Positions 1-11,884 of a stretch of 64,000 bases of DNA are shown here, one piece after another. Positions within the stretch are counted from its first letter, which is position 1. Every line of letters begins with the position of its first letter. This DNA comes from Anastrepha obliqua (Eukaryota > Arthropoda > Insecta > Diptera > Tephritidae), in contig NC_072896.1 of the NCBI RefSeq assembly GCF_027943255.1, forward strand, positions 60,282,501-60,346,500, read 5' to 3'. Both the position numbers and the translations under genes were made by a program. Below the pieces are notes generated by a model. It did not search any database and had not been told where the DNA came from. It was given only the letters and a program-made list of their open reading frames with translations.

Positions 1-1124
1 GTATGTAATCCAGTATTAAGCTCAAACATAGTAAAAATAACTTATGGTTGTGTGTTTGGCTAAACATATAAAATAAAAGAAAGAAAAAGTAGGTGAAACA
101 TGTCTGAACCTAAATCTAAGGAAAGCATTACAACTTAGAAGTTGAAGCTGGTATGATTCCAGCACCTAATTATTCCTACACAAGAGGCTCGTAAATATGT
201 TGAGTCTTATCAAGATATGCGACTTTCTTAGGCTCAGAAGATCAGCTGAGAAACCCACACTCTCAGAGAAAATATCATGGTATTTAAAATTTTTAATTTA
301 TTTTTAAAACTCAGCTCGAAAAAATCATTTTGAAACGATTATTGGAAATAAATATGCACAGATTACATTTATTGGAGGTTTGCACTTCGACCGCATAGTC
401 TTTTGTGCCCATATGTATACGTACTAAATTAGCTACATTTTTAGATAGACATTTTCAATACACTGGCATACTTGCTATGTGGACGTAAATGACTTAAACT
501 GTGAATCGAACAATTTAAAAATATGTATAGAAGGTCTAAACAAGCCATTTGCTTGTGATACCTCCGTTGGAGTAGCAAATCCTTCACTAAAGTACTGTAT
601 TGAGGTGTCATCCAATAGAAGCGAAATTGTTGCCGAATACATTACAATATTTTTGTAAAATCAATACATTAAATAGTCATTGTAAGCCACTTATGCCACA
701 ATAATGACTTATTTCTTCGATAGACACTTATGATAGATTTTTTGACCAACAATTGAACAATTTAGACTGATGAACTACGCGACTTTTACTAAAGACAACA
801 GGAAAACATTTTATTACGAAAAACACTTATTCAATATGCGTGCAAATAAACTTCTTTTAGTAGGCGTAGGAATAAACCGAATCGGATTCACCGAAGAACT
901 GTTTGCTGTTCTTGTGCATTCTTTTTAAGAAATCTTATTTCGCTTGGAGCACAACTTGTACAACAACTAGTATTTCGATTAATGGACATTCAAACTATTA
1001 CAATGAAGTACGAAAATGCAAAATAAAAAGCAGTTTATGCCGACTAGCCTTTTTCAAGAAAATTCACAACAAACCGGACTGTGAACACTTGCAAACTTCG
1101 TTTCTTTTAAAATGTTCACATTTT
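1..1124. other. No gene recognised
   Basis: AT-rich sequence with stops in all frames. No protein family, repeat or RNA gene was recognised. It is presumably intronic, given the exon at 7.4 kb. Confidence 0.5.
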
Positions 1125-1433
1125 TTTGTTGTTGTTGTTGTAGCAGTACTTTTGCCCTGTCAGTGTAGCGTAATCCCCGGCCGTCTTCGTCTAGCTCATC
1201 TAACGGTAGGCCCAGGAAACTAGCGGTTTCGACGGGTTGGGTCCAGAGGGAGAGGGGTGTTAGATGAGTGGGTTTAATGGGGCATGTGAAGAGGTGGTTA
1301 GTGTCGTGCGGGGTGCCTTCATATGCTGGACATATGTTTAGTATGTCGGGGTCGATTCTGGACTCTCGGGGAAGTTGGAGCTCTTCGTCTGCGATTGGTG
1401 CGGGAGCTTTTTGTCGTTAGTAGTGGTTATATA
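1125..1433 (-). mobile_element. 3' end of an RNase H-type LINE (ORF2 C-terminus)
   Basis: Read on the minus strand, about 1.33 to 1.14 kb encodes the tail of a LINE ORF2. It carries a zinc-knuckle-like stretch (NICPAYEGTPHDTNHLFTCP) followed by WTQPVETASFLGLPLDELDE. In related elements the second position is Cys (CPAC); here it is Tyr, so the knuckle is damaged. The (TTG)n run on the plus strand at about 1126-1142 marks the element's 3' tail. Upstream protein is lost by a deletion near 1.36 kb. It is a fossil with no coding capacity. Assignment rests on recalled similarity to I/Jockey-superfamily LINEs of flies. Confidence 0.6.
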
Positions 1434-2024
1434 CAATATTTGCAGCAGCTGCCAGGACGATTTATTGTACCAACGATACCACTAGGACGCTTCTATATAA
1501 TATTATTCTGAATTTGTATGGGGCCACACAGAGTAGGCACTTGCATGCGGCAGTGAGGAGAGAATGGGACACCAAAGAATATGTCGAAGAAAGAGGATGC
1601 CTCCGCTTTCGTGGTCATTTGAAAACATGAAGGGGAAGAAATCAACCACTAATGTATAGGAAATGTATGTGGAAACAAGGTGAAATTACAAACTTCCGCA
1701 TTATAACGGCATGTGTACCTACATATGTATGTCAGTGCGCATACACATGAATACTCGTGTACTATACAGTGAGTATACACACCTACATAATTACATAAAG
1801 GGTATTTCAAAAGCGCTACTGAGAAGTTGTTTTGAAATAAAACATGCGGAAACTAATATTTTTCAGGTTTCACCATTTTTATTCAAAATACGGCACTCAA
1901 CAATTATTTGTAAAAAGTAACAACATAAATAGAGTCAAAGTATGATGCTGAAACAATTAGTTTACGCTTAAATCAATAAATCCTGTCATGTAACTCTTTG
2001 TAGGTATACCAACTCTTTGTATTA
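1434..2024. other. No gene recognised
   Basis: Contains a CATA/TATG-rich patch near 1.71-1.79 kb and nothing else recognisable. Confidence 0.5.
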
Positions 2025-2742
2025 CAGGCTCTGTGACCCAAATGAAGAGCCTTGGCGTTGTATTTGATACCAAGCTGATATATAATGGGTCGATTATGTT
2101 CTTTCGTGTTCTTCAGGCGTTTACGAACCCCTACATACTCGGTTTTGAGTGACTTCAAGAAATTGTTCTAAAATTTTCTCTCCGCTCACTAAATTTTTCT
2201 CTACCACTACTTTCTTATTATTCCCGTCGCCAACTGATTAGTTTGTCTACACTTTAGAATTCTCATTTGTCATTAACATCATAACTGGCTCAATTGACGA
2301 CCCTTCTGTTTTAGAAAGGATTGCTTTTAATATTTCCCATAGAATTCTTCGCCATTCCGAATTCTTTAAAATTGCTTTTTCTAGAAGTAGTTGCAGTGTC
2401 AACGCTCGATAACTAGAATCTGGGCTGAACTAAACTTAGTATCTAATGCTTTAGATTTTGATTTCACGCATTCACGTTCTACTTTAGTTAAATGCTTGTT
2501 AATGTTTTTCTTTACACCACATCACTAGTGTTCCGTCTTCATGTATTTAATCGCTCATGTATTTAATATTTGGCCTAATTTTAAGATTGATCCACACTTA
2601 GATTAATGTTAGCTGTGTAGTCTATAAGAATGTTTTGTATTCCAAAACTTGAAGCAAATATAAGTAAATATACTTATGCAGTCTGTAAAGTTCTTATACC
2701 TGTAATCATAGATATAAATAAATAAATAAATTAAATATCCTC
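2025..2742 (+). mobile_element. 3' part of a Jockey/CR1-type LINE
   Basis: In shifting plus-strand frames the translation gives SLGVVFDTKLIYN (the LGV-FD-KL block after the RT palm), then RRQLISLSTLEFSFVINI followed by ITGSIDD and a conserved tail to about 2.52 kb. This matches the C-terminal thumb/tail of RNase H-less Jockey/CR1-type LINEs; the same layout recurs at 34.1-36.3 and 61.2-61.5 kb. The element ends in an A-rich (AAAT)n tail at about 2722-2742. It is 5'-truncated and frameshifted, so non-functional. The clade is inferred and uncertain. Confidence 0.6.
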
Positions 2743-2880
2743 CATGAGATCGTCTACAGGTAAAATCCGCCAAACAGTCGATTCATGAATGCCTAATTGT
2801 TGAGAACGTCCAGATATCGATGCTGACTGACAAATCAATCCGCCCGAAATCGTGAGGAAATGGAGCTAATAAATTACCAG
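2743..2880 (-). pseudogene. Core-deleted Tc1/mariner-type transposase relic
   Basis: The minus strand encodes ASISGRSQQLGIHESTVWRI, the second helix-turn-helix of a Tc1/mariner-superfamily transposase. It is followed within a few bases by a stretch readable as SHGGYLIYL, which resembles the extreme C-terminus (HGGHFEHLL-like) of the same family. The whole catalytic domain between them is missing. The same junction occurs at 51.25-51.33 kb, so the deletion predates these copies. It directly abuts the LINE tail at 2742. Confidence 0.6.
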
Positions 2881-4769
2881 AAGTTGAAACTTGAAACAGC
2901 TTTGAATTTTTAGATATCCCTAAATTTTACACGTATATATATGTAGGTGCATATATCCTAAAGGAACCAAACACATCACAGGCCGAGAACTTTACTCTCG
3001 TCGCCATTATTTTTCCTACGGCACGGCAAGCAATACATTTATGCTATAAATTTAAAAATTCGTGTGAAAAGTTGTAAGCGTAGGATATAAGTAGCAAAAC
3101 ATGCCACAACTCAGTTTGGCTGCAAGTAAAACTACGGACTGAAAGCTTGGTGAAGAGATATATAGATACCATATAGAGAGGAAGGACGTCGCTCACAAGA
3201 CAGCGACAGTGAGAAAAAAACTCACATCAACCCGCATTTCCTTACCCAGCTTTCAGTATTTATAGTCGCCACGGCTAGAGTGCTTGCATCCTAGTTGCAC
3301 TACTCCCTATGCATTTAATATTAATGTGCAATGCTGCTTATACGTTGCAATTTATTTTCTTGCAGTGCGCTCTTGCCGTGGACGATGCTGGTGGCGGCAT
3401 CGCAAGTACGCATTTCGCCTTCTTTTCAGTCGGTCAGGTTTTTTATTTTTATAAGGCTATGAATGCATTCGAGATGAGGGTAGTTTACCATGCTGCAGCT
3501 TTTGTACTTGTCGCGCTAGTTTAAATACACATACCTATATATACCGGGTTCAATATGTAGGCTGCCAGTTTGATAACACTGTTCTTTTAGCCTACTGTCA
3601 ATCGAATAGTTTAACGGTATGTAGTTGAAACAAGTCGCTGGCACATACCACACAGCCAAAGACACAATTATTTAACTTCAAACGAATTTCCCGGTTCCCG
3701 GGAAGAATAATGCCAAGTTACATTGCAGCAATGTGACTGACTACTTTCCATAGATCAATCTCGAAAGCAAAGCTTATATGAATACACCGACAGTGAAAAT
3801 TTTTAGACCCTCTTTTAGATTTGTCTTAGCAGATAATTAATTTTCATCAGAAATATGTATGACAGCTCCTTTCCTATTCAATCGATTGTGATGGAATTTA
3901 GGTCTGTTGTTGTGGGTATGCTCGGCAAGGTTTATGACTACTAAGGATCGGGATATTTCTAATAATCTATTGGTATGCCGGATATGTCGTTACATGAGAA
4001 AAAGTTGTTAGGGGTCGTGATATGTAAAATAATAGTATTCATGTAGAATATAACCAAACCGCTTGACTTGAAAATCTGAAATATGTGAGCAGAAAAAGTT
4101 TTTCTAATTAAGGACCATGTTACCTGAACTAAGTCTGTGTGTCCATACTTCAATTCATTATGTGTCTTGGAAGGGAAATGGCTAAGGGCAAATCACAGAC
4201 CACTTCAAAAACGGAATGAGTCTTTTTTAGTATGACAACGACTTTGATATAGCCTGAAACTAAAAGCAGTTGATCTTTCTGATTAAGGGCAGAGCGGGAA
4301 AAGTAAAAATGTGTACTCAAAGAGGAGCGATTGTAGAATATTGCCTTTTTGCTATGATGCTATGGAGGCTTGACATATTGCACCTTCAACACTCACATTA
4401 AGATTCAGTTTCAAATGTTTTGCTTAAGAGGCAAGAAAGTAGATTTCCGTTTGGATTGAATTTATGCCTTTTAGGAATGTACGTATGTATTAAAAGATCC
4501 TCGCTAAGTAAAATATCTATACACAATGTGTGTATGTACTCAAAATGGTGGATTAAAAACAACATTTAGTAAGCGGAGCAACAGCAACATCCAGAAAATA
4601 ACTGGGCATGAATTGCGCCAATGTATGCGCATATTAAATATATATTATCAACATTTTATGGGTTTTAAGCTTAAACTATTTATACTTTTTTGTAATATCA
4701 ATCAATGCAAACACAAACGAATCAGCGCGAAATTGAACGAAAGTAGGTGGTAATACATTTGGAACAGCA
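2881..4769. other. No gene recognised
   Basis: About 1.9 kb without a recognisable coding sequence. Short open frames (for example 3309-3524 and 4526-4753) show no family resemblance and no splice context. Presumed intron. Confidence 0.5.
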
Positions 4770-5990
4770 TAGCTTTTTCTAGCACCCTTAGAGTAATAAG
4801 CAAATGTGGTACCTATAGATATCGCAGGCAGAATTGCCGCTGCTCGTACCGCAATCAGACTGAGGGGCTTGCATCCTCAGAAACTTTGAGTTCATCCCCT
4901 CGTCGAAGGACCAGTGTGTGCCTTCGCTAAGTCCAAGCGGAACTTTCTCCACCCATATTCCATCAAGGGAGGAGTGGACCGGGGGCAACACCTGGGGACA
5001 GGGCCTCGTTAACCTGTTTACGGATGGCTCAAAGCTGGACGGTAGGGTTGGAGGAGAAGTATTCTGCAAAGAGCTCCCCATCAAACTCAAATTCAGGCTA
5101 CCGGATCACTGCAGTGTATTCCAAGCAGAGGTGGCCGCAATTAAAGAAGCAGCTGACTGGCTACTTACTTGCGTAATAACTGTTAAGGAGGTAAATATTT
5201 ACCATTAGGGCCCTAGGCTCTATTATGGTGCATTCGAAGTTGGACAGGGAATGCCTGGTCTCACTCTCGATTGCATCAGAATTCTTCGACATAAAGATAA
5301 TTTGGGTACCTGGTCACAGTGACATTGCAGGAAACTTCGAAGCCGACGAGCTGGCCAATCAGGGGACCTGTGAGGCAATGTGCCCGCGAAAGGAGAGGAT
5401 TGGGATCCCCTTGACAACCTGCGCTCTACTCCTGGAAGGATGGGCTATGCACCAACTCAGCGAACGCTGGGCAAGTACACGAACGTGTAGGGTCGCGAAG
5501 TCCTTCTGGCCACGTTTGGATAGGAGGCGTTCGAGGGATATCCTGGGGGTGACAAAATGTCACCTCTCAAATTTCGTGGGCATCATCACGGGGCACTGTC
5601 CGCGAGGTACACATGCCGTGAGACTCGGAATTACTTCGAGTCCTTTTTGCGTCAACTGTATGGAGGATGAGGTGGAATCATCTCAGCACCTGCTCCTTAG
5701 CTGCCCAGCCTTCGCGGAACTAAGATTCAAGTATCTGGGTTCTCACTTCTTTTCTGCGCCTGCTGATATATCAGGTGTTGATAACAAAAATCTGATGAAC
5801 TACATCAGCAGCATAATGAGGTTAACACAACCGCAGACTAGTCACCGTTCGTAGTCCACAAACACTCACCACTCCCCATCCCTTCCCTTCCTCCCTCTTT
5901 TTTGTCCTTCAATGGTATCACAAAGGACGAACCAAACTATTTCGTCCAAGTGGGCCATTCTCTCTGGGCAACTATCACAACCTGGAGTAA
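4770..5990 (+). mobile_element. RNase H-bearing LINE relic (I/LOA/R1-type), 5'-truncated
   Basis: This is the RNase H and C-terminal part of a LINE ORF2. The frame from about 4918 gives LFTDGSKLD (first catalytic Asp) and QAEVAAIKE (Glu). After a break at 5208 the frame from about 5225 gives IIWVPGHSDIAGN and EADELANQG (His/Asp motif), then a Cys-His knuckle (FCVNCMEDE...HLLLSC) ending at 5854. The segment that should hold the third catalytic Asp (SDS) is deleted at the frame break, so RNase H is inactive. The 3'UTR (about 5855-5990) shares TGGTATCACAA with the LINE ending at 15.3 kb, suggesting the same clade. Confidence 0.8.
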
Positions 5991-6149
5991 TAACCTTACA
6001 AAAACTTTAAAATGGAACCACAACTATTGAAGAATAATACAAGTGGAATACACTATACTATCCCATACATGCATGTGCAAAGGATGGCCCGTATAGTGGT
6101 TTCTTTTTAAAAAATCCAAAAAAGTAATACAAATAAATATTTTTTGGTA

Positions 6150-6660
6150 TATTGTTGATTTATTTGAAAGAGCAAACATGTCCATCCGCTTTGTTTTGTT
6201 TTTCGAATACGTTTTACTCATGTGCCCGCGCCAGCTGGCTTCGAAGTAGCATATCCTCTCAACCCAGTTCTCCAAAACTTTGGTGACGGTTTCGGACTCT
6301 ATCTTAGAAATGACCTTTTGATATTCGTTGACGGATTGTTTGTATGACAGCGGTACTTCACGTGGCACCAGAAAAAATGGCGTCGTAGCTCCGAGGTGGT
6401 CAACTAACATCGCCAAGACGGCTTAGCTTAGACCAACTTAGCATTCAAAAGATCGATGGCGCACTATCCTGCTGAAACCCTCCACGTCCATGGCTTTTCG
6501 ACTATCACGTGCAAATTTTCGGATCCTCAGATCTGGAAGTTTTGTTTGCTAATTTTGAGTTGCTTTCAATAAATACGCTTTTTGAGCTACACACTTTTGA
6601 CTTTGGAAATGAGTTTCGAATTTTTCGCAATCCTTTTTAAGTGCAAAGTGAATCATTTCG
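6150..6660 (-). pseudogene. Decayed Tc1/mariner-type transposase
   Basis: Minus-strand reading in several frames recovers the family's order of motifs. SKQNFQI then GSENLHVIVEKPW (block after the first catalytic Asp) is near 6.55-6.49 kb. FQQDSAPS (second catalytic Asp) is near 6.46 kb, PPRSYDA (third-acid region) near 6.39 kb, and VLENWVERI...WRGHMS (C-terminus) near 6.28-6.22 kb. Multiple stops and frameshifts lie between. The N-terminal DNA-binding part is not recognisable. No convincing terminal inverted repeats were found. Confidence 0.65.
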
Positions 6661-7447
6661 TTTCGCCAACATATGATATAGATTTTCTGTTAACATTTCG
6701 AGTGGAAAAGAGCTGCCACTGTCAAAATAGCGTATGATAAGAAAAAACACTAAATATGTGGATCACCCTGTATATATACTTAGTTATCCATATGCATATG
6801 CGTGTTTTCTTGTTATTTCACGATATTCGGATGCAGTTGAGCTGCATTGTGTGATTGAAGTAGTTGTGTTTTATTGCTGTTGCCACAGCCACTGCATTTC
6901 AGCCAAAATGATACTGTCGCCAATTTGTCAAGTGCCACACACCAAGCTTCGTTCGGTTGAGGGCTAAGCAGGCAAGTACGTTCATTTTGTTTAAGTGGGT
7001 TTTGCTGTGTCAGAATTTAACTTTTATTTTCTTAGGTCATTTACCTCATTCATTCATTCTCTCAAGCTCGCTTAACGGCCACACAATGAAAACGGATATA
7101 AGTTAGGCGTTGCGCGACGCAAGAATCGCGACATCGCTGACATGGGCTTTGGTGTTTCCGTGGGGAAATGTGCATATTATGAGAGATTGTGGAGAACAAA
7201 GAGAGTAGTTTCCATTTTTTGCATCGAAAATTTAACGATGCAAGGATTAAAGATTTGCAAGTTCTTTCTTAAGCCCCCATAAAAACACAAGTGTAAGCAT
7301 AAGGGTATTTAAAAATACTGCTAAATCGCGTTCTCCTTACGCGCATCGTTGATCGCTATGGTGGCACCACAAATGGCAAGTGGCAAGTGGCAAGCGGCAT
7401 GGGCCAACTGGGCACTTACTTACCCAGCCATTTGCACACACACTTAC
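6661..7447. other. Intronic sequence downstream of the bru3-like exon
   Basis: On the minus strand this follows the exon's donor site. No coding sequence was recognised. Confidence 0.5.
7442..7447 (-). other. 5' splice donor of the bru3-like exon
   Basis: On the minus strand the exon ends ...ATTAAG and is followed immediately by GTAAGT, a near-ideal U1 donor. The exon therefore ends on a codon boundary. Confidence 0.9.
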
Positions 7448-7626
7448 CTTAATAGCTCCAATGGCATTGTGCTTCGTTGCAAACGTCACAAAGGCGCAAC
7501 CTTTGCTCTGCCCATTTTGGTCGCGAAGCACCGTACACTCCTCGATGGTGCCGTGGCCTGTAAACAGCTGCCTCACATCGGCCTCATTATATTTTTTGTT
7601 CAACATGCCAACGAAAAGTTTGCGTT
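7448..7626 (-). CDS. bru3: Internal exon of a Bruno/CELF RNA-binding protein (RRM2), probably Bruno-3
   Basis: This 179-nt exon starts at the second base of a codon (completing a Glu codon, by family comparison) and encodes 59 further residues from RKLFVGM to AIGAIK. It holds both RNP motifs of an RNA-recognition motif: RNP2 (LFVGML) and RNP1 (KGCAFVTF). The intervening [17 protein letters not shown] is, from memory, characteristic of fly Bruno-3. Family members bind U/GU-rich elements in pre-mRNA and 3'UTRs and regulate splicing and translation. The reading frame is intact and both splice sites are good, so this is a real exon rather than a retrocopy. The RRM must be completed by the next exon (lower coordinates), which lies outside the window or was missed. 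Family assignment is strong; the paralogue (bru3 versus bru2 or aret) is from recall. Confidence 0.9.
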
Positions 7627-7648
7627 CTGAAAAAGAAAAAGGGAGAAA
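7627..7648 (-). other. 3' splice acceptor of the bru3-like exon
   Basis: The minus strand reads a pyrimidine-rich tract ending in TTTTTCAG directly before the exon's first base. Confidence 0.85.
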
Positions 7649-8927
7649 AAGAGATTAAAAACCTCATGAAAAACTGCTAAAACTATTGCTGTGCTGGAGA
7701 CTGTTACATATGTACGTACATATGTATATAAATAAAAGCTTATGCCGTTTATACGTAAATGTCTATTTATGTTTTCATATGCTCAAATATAAGCACATAA
7801 TGTGCAAATTACTAACTAAAAAACTTTAAACAAACTACAAAAATAAGTTGGTTGGATGAGTGGGTAAGGGATGGCAGCGAGGTGGCTGCAGAAGGGCATT
7901 GGTTGAAAAATCACCGAGCGTACACCGCAGAGAAGTTGTTCTACCACAATTGCGACAATAATGAATGCACATGAAAGGCGAATTTACGACTATTTACGAG
8001 TAGTTGACGCGAGATTTGCAGCTGCGCTCCCAAAACCAAGTGTTCATTACTGAAATTACCAACGAGCAAACAAACAGCCAAACGAGAGCAGGCAGGTTGT
8101 AAGTCATAGCAGCTGAAGGCAAAGTTGAAAGGGGAAAGGAGAAGTAGGGCGTTGAAGGGGTTTCCGGTAATTATTGCATCCACACTGGCAGAATGCCTAC
8201 AATTGCGCCTGCGCAATGCTTTGCAATTCCGGCGCACTGACGGGACGCTGTCAGCAATCCGTTTCAACAGCCGCATGATTACTGTACTTGAGAGGCTGTG
8301 GCCGTGGAAACGGTTGCATAGACTGTAATGAGGACTGCGGTTATGCTCAGAACCGGGCACTACGGATTGCGATTACTGAATGATTATGAATGCAGTCGTC
8401 GGAAGTTGAAAAATACCAATAACAATTGATGTAATCGTTCATCGAATGATCTTGGATAATGATTGCAGTATTGTTTGGAGAAAGTTCAATTTATGATTAC
8501 TGTATTTATAATCTATGTAAGTTCGATCGGTGATTTAGTTTAATTACATTCCTCTTTGTTTTGATGTTTAAGGATTGCTGTAAACGTTGCAAGGTATTAC
8601 CGGCATTAATTACCCGTAAATCATCTGCTTTTGCGTGTATTTTATCAAGTGGATTTCAGTGGGAAAAATGACCGGGTTCTCGTTGATATTTTTATAGATA
8701 TAAAATATATATGTAGATATATTAGTAAATCTCAATATTAATGAAATACAGATTTATGTATAAGTGGTAAGGACGAGAAAGAGAAATTCGACCCCCGGTG
8801 ACAAAAATTCACAGTACAAACTAAAACATAAACTCAGTAATATTACTGAAAATTAGCTTTTTACATTACTTGTTTTTCAAAAATGCATCTTCTGGAGTAA
8901 AATTTATTGCAATTAGATTTGAGAGAC
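7649..8927. other. Intronic sequence upstream of the bru3-like exon
   Basis: No upstream exon (for example RRM1) was recognised. The 139-codon minus-strand open frame at 7941-8360 has no family resemblance and no splice context. Confidence 0.5.
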
Positions 8928-9210
8928 TGGCGCGTACACACTTTTAGGGTGTTTGGCCGAGCTCTTATTTATGGCGTGCGTCTTGATGGAGAGACCTACA
9001 GTTTTGAGCCGACTCCGAACGTCAGATATTTTTTATGGGGAGCTTTCTAATGGCGGAAATACACTCGAAGGTTTGTCATTGACTGCCGCGGGCGACCGCT
9101 ATTAGAAAAAAACTTTTTCTTCATTTTGGTCTTTCACCGGGATTCGAACCTGTGTTCTCTCTGAATTCCGAATGGTAGTCACGCACCAACCCATTCGGCT
9201 ACGGCGGTCG
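8928..9210 (-). repeat. tRNA-derived SINE, copy 1
   Basis: On the minus strand it starts with a tRNA-like head: A-box-like TAGCCGAATGGGTTGG near 9.20 kb and B-box-like GGTTCGAAT near 9.15 kb. The shared body (TTTCTAATAGCGGTCGCC, GTCGGCT, CGGCCAAACACC) follows and it ends with GCGCCA at 8.93 kb. At least six further copies of the same family lie in this window. The head implies internal Pol III promotion. No coding function. Confidence 0.8.
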
Positions 9211-10690
9211 TTTCCGATTAGTCGAAGAAAATCAAGAAAATTTCAACACAAGAATTATTCAAATCGTTGGTCGGAGAGCTTAAGGTTACCACTACCAAAA
9301 TTAAAATTACTGTAATTGTAGTTCAAGTTTGATTCGATGGACCATTTCAGTTATTCCAAATTAAAATGAATTAAAATTAGATTTAATTAAATCTAAATTG
9401 TGATTAAAATTAATGTAATTATAGACGCTTTCAGTTGCATAATCACTATCGGCCAGCGCAGTTCAAAGCTGAAGTTGGAACAATGTGCGGAAAATTAGTT
9501 ATTAGGGTATGAACACACTCATATGCATATAAATATATGTAACAAACACATATGTAACATACATACATTAAACCCCACCGAAAAAAAATTCATCGTGCGC
9601 TCTTGAGTCTAAGGTATTTTTTCAAGGTGTTTTGTGTTTCGCTTTCACTGCTCCATTTTCACTTGACTAAGTACAAAACGGGATACTTCACGTGAATGAA
9701 AAAGTGAAAAAAAATTTTCTTGAGAATAAAATATCTACGCATCAGACTTTACGATCCAACTGTGAATGCCGAAGATATGACGAAAAAAGTAACCCCAACT
9801 TTCGCCCAATACAAAAAATTGATATTGCTTTCGAATCGAAATTATGCTTTAGAAAAAGTTAATGGGTTTTGGCGGACTTTAATTCACTGACATTGAAAGA
9901 AGAGAACATCGATATATCATTCTTTGTGATCCAACTGTAAATATCGAAGATATAAGAAAAATTGTAAAACATTAGGATTCGTTGCAAAAAATAATTTCGA
10001 AATTGCCTTGGAAAAATATTTTATACTCACAGGTGCACGGTCAGTGCGGTCTAATTATCAATACATATGTATGTACATGTATGCAAATAAATATATGTAT
10101 AAGTATTATATGATATATTCATTCCGAAGAACTTTTCCCGACATTTATGAAATTGAATTGGACTACAGGGTGTGGTCAGAATAGGAGAACATGGATTGTT
10201 GAAGACCTCACTGAAATTTGGAGAAACTCAAACTATCTTTGACGAACGTCAATATACACATATGTACATAGAAACCGTGCGTGCTGCAATAGATGATTGG
10301 ACTAATCATAAAATGAAATGGCGACCATTTCGAATGAAAATTCAACTTTTTTTTTAATATTTATATGATTAAATAAAACTAATTTCATTAAAAAAAGTAT
10401 TATAATTATTATCATAATTTCTAACGGAACTTCTGGCAGGACTAAGTGTATATAAGTTTTGAATAAACAATATATGTGAACACATAACTAATTTAAATAA
10501 ATAAGGAGGCGTTGAATTCGATCCGGTACGAACTTTATATACCCCCAAACGTTTTAGTAAAATTTGATTATGGCTGTTAATTTTTTGAGTCAGACAAACT
10601 CATTCATGATGAGAGTTATACCATGGCTTGTAGCATAGTCTTAACATATATTATAAAAGCTGGACGTGGCACCAAGTTTGGGTGAGTCTT
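9211..10690. other. Unassigned sequence with a short coding-like duplicated motif
   Basis: Mostly featureless and AT-rich. At 9743-9895 the plus strand reads about 50 codons without a stop (RLYDPTVNAEDMTKKVTPTF...), and a related phrase (ILCDPTVNIEDIRKIVKH) recurs at about 9915-9968. I do not recognise the family. It could be the remnant of a coding repeat or chance. Confidence 0.3.
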
Positions 10691-10870
10691 CGTCGCTTTT
10701 CCGGTAGTGATCTGGGGAACCATCATATTGGAAATACAGGTATGGGGTTGTCTTACTGCAAGAGGCACGTCTTCCATTAATTCGAGTCACTTAAAATGTT
10801 TGTACCAATCAAGCAAACCAAATCGGATTCTTGAACATATAAAAAAAGGGGACGCCCAAAGTAGTCAGAT
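10691..10870 (+). pseudogene. Possible Tc1-type transposase trace
   Basis: A plus-strand frame gives TIILEIQVWGCLTARGTSS, resembling the conserved TVKHGGG..MVWGC block of Tc1-type transposases. Flanks are unreadable. This is a weak call. Confidence 0.3.
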
Positions 10871-10951
10871 ATTATCTAAGTAATAATGTCTTCCCGGTAA
10901 CTCAGTACGCTAAAGAAATGCAATTCAATTTTTCATGTATTCTATACATTG

Positions 10952-11265
10952 TATATAATTGGCGCGTAACCCTTTTTGGGTGTTTGGCCGAGCTCCTCCT
11001 CCTATTTGTGGTGTGCGTCTTGATGTTGTTCCACAAATGGAGGGGCCTATCGTTTCAAGCCGACTCCGAACAGGAGATATTTTTATGAGGAGCTTTTTCA
11101 TGGCAGAAATACACTCGGAGGTTTGTCATTGCCTGCCGAGGGGCGACCCCTATTAGAAAAATCTTTTTATTAATTTTTGTGTTTCACCGAGATTCGAACC
11201 TACGTTCTCTCTGTGAATTCCCAATGGTAGTCACGCACCAACCCATTTGGCTACGGCGGCCGCCG
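10952..11265 (-). repeat. tRNA-derived SINE, copy 2 (near full length)
   Basis: The head begins at 11265 on the minus strand (CGGCGGCCGCCGTAGCC reading inward), with an A-box region near 11.24-11.25 kb and a B box near 11.19 kb. The body is complete to GCGCCAATTATAT at 10.95 kb, followed by the TA-rich tail. It is one of the two most complete copies here. Open frames across it (for example 10959-11156) are by-products of the repeat. Confidence 0.85.
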
Positions 11266-11884
11266 TCTATAGACATTTGAATAATTTCTTAACTGGGAGA
11301 CTGATTTTGCAGTTCATAAGCTGCTGAAGTAGCAACACGCTTATTTGGAAATAAATAGTAGACCAAAGGGTAACATCTGTGAAAAATTCTTCAAAGCCGT
11401 GTGACAAGCATTGCGGATATCTGTCGGCAGAACCCGCAGCACTAGTTTGGGAAAGCAACTATGCCAAATTATGGATCAATCGTATGTAAGATCCCAATCT
11501 ATGATGTAGAGAATACAAAGGAGGCCCAATACCAGTACCGCTTCTTTATTCTTCGCGAATTCGACAGAATCGGCTGTTATGAGACAAACCTTTGTGTATT
11601 ATTTGTGTGTGAATCAGCCAGTGATTATTTTGGCTCTAGCATTGTTAGCAGTACAAATAATTTATACTATGTCTAACTCAACATTTACAGTACACCCTCG
11701 ATAGTGGCAATAGCAGCATACTGTAACTGAGAGTTTCCAATTACTTAGTAAAACTAATTTGTTCTGATGATGTTTCATTACGTTCGAGGGAAAATGTGCA
11801 TTGCTGCCGAGATCGTTTTAGTTATACTTTTATTAACTTCGAAAAGAAAAGAAATAAATAAAGATATTATAGGTGTTTTGCTTT
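11266..11884. other. No gene recognised
   Basis: Two short open frames (11267-11458 minus, 11461-11676 plus) show no recognisable family or splice context. Confidence 0.45.

Noticed and set aside
903..1223. 106-codon plus-strand open frame
   Set aside because: Its second half is antisense to a recognisable LINE C-terminus and the rest has no family resemblance.
4788..5417. Minus-strand open frames over the 4.8-6.0-kb LINE
   Set aside because: Antisense shadows of the RNase H region.
10123..10360. CTACAGGGTGTGG near 10.16 kb as the end of a TIR element
   Set aside because: Resembles the CAGGGTG end at 52531 for only a few bases, and no matching opposite end was found nearby.
10959..11156. 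Open frames across SINE copies (also at 22.21, 31.28, 39.28 and 45.25 kb)
   Set aside because: They follow the repeat sequence on either strand and differ between copies; no sign of protein-level conservation.
8928..11265. tRNA genes at the A-box/B-box heads
   Set aside because: Only promoter-like boxes are kept; no cloverleaf with anticodon and acceptor stems could be drawn, and the same head is attached to a SINE body.
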